A stretch of DNA of 14,921 bases, taken from positions 1 to 14,921 of the forward strand of contig NZ_LMWH01000310.1 in assembly GCF_001507435.1 (NCBI RefSeq). Reading direction: 5' to 3'. Within the stretch, counting starts at the first letter, position 1. The number at the start of each line of letters is the position of its first letter. The position numbers and the translations under genes are program-made. Positions 14,603 to 14,921 of this stretch are shown here, one piece after another. The DNA is from Streptomyces sp. NRRL F-5122. Lineage in GTDB: Bacteria; Actinomycetota; Actinomycetes; Streptomycetales; Streptomycetaceae. The notes beneath the pieces are model-generated. The model was not told where the DNA came from. It was given only the letters and a program-made list of their open reading frames with translations, and did not search any database.

Positions 14603-14670
14603 CGGGGACGGTGACGTCTGAACGAGACGGCGGTGAACTCCCTTGAGTCGGCTCGCCTCTGGTCGCTCAT

Positions 14671-14921
14671 GGTCTGAGCCGCCTATCGGTCCCGATGGGA
14701 CAACTACCCGATCCGAGGGGCCGCTTCAAGCCCTCCAGCGTGGGCTGTCAGGCCTTCGGCGTGCGCCCGGCGCACAACATGGGAGTATCACCGCTCACCC
14801 TGGAGAGGGTTATCCCCAAGTACCGTTCCGCGCCGCAGGCTGCTCTGCCAGACTCACAGGCATGCCGAAGAGCTGTGGTCGCCGCACGTCAGGCGGCGGC
14901 AATAGACGAGTCCGCCGTTCG
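14671..14921. other. Right edge, no gene seen; two short dyads
   Basis: No frame resembles a family. GTCCC-gat-GGGAC (14689-14701) lies just upstream of the minus-strand frame opening at 14670, and ACCCT-ggag-AGGGT (14797-14810) is a second perfect 5-bp dyad. Either could be an operator for the Asp23-like pair, but arms this short also occur by chance. Confidence 0.35.

Overview
The window looks like a high-GC actinomycete chromosome or large replicon, most likely Streptomyces or a close relative. Codon third positions are GC-rich, GTG/TTG starts with GGAGG-type ribosome sites are used, and the families seen (BlaI/M56 pair, Asp23/Gls24 pair, DUF6308, four-repeat DUF347 membrane proteins) are typical of that group. 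It reads as an accessory or chromosome-arm region: intact regulatory and membrane genes are separated by clearly broken genes and fragments of insertion sequences.

Layout. (1) 1-4098: the 3' part of an OmpR-family response regulator overlaps a sensor kinase gene. Convergent to them is a four-repeat DUF347 (COG4705-type) membrane protein, and divergent from that is a bile acid:sodium symporter family transporter. (2) 4194-6200: an IS3-family transposase remnant that has cut off a small exported-protein gene, then a leftward blaI-like repressor / M56 metallopeptidase operon. (3) 6600-9000, leftward: a chimeric pseudogene joining an MMPL transporter N-terminus to a FecCD permease C-terminus, a polytopic GT-C-like glycosyltransferase, and a 109-aa orphan. 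(4) 9000-10820: a DUF6308 gene, then debris made of a NarL/LuxR response-regulator tail and an IS5-family transposase tail. (5) 10822-12162: a second, longer DUF347 protein with an extra C-terminal domain. (6) 12234-14670: an aldo/keto reductase without its N-terminus, a dienelactone hydrolase fragment, and a decayed pair of Asp23/Gls24-like genes.

How it may fit together. The two DUF347 genes lie 9 kb apart but share their first five codons and a nearly identical 56-bp start/leader block containing TCAGG-N6-TCAGG, an 11-bp-period direct repeat of the kind OmpR-family regulators bind. I infer that both are targets of one response regulator, plausibly the one at the window start. Separately, three YTAC-N6-GTAG dyads lie upstream of blaI, upstream of the 109-aa orphan/glycosyltransferase pair, and upstream of the truncated exported-protein gene. 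They suggest a local BlaI-type regulon. Both regulons are inferences from sequence pattern only.
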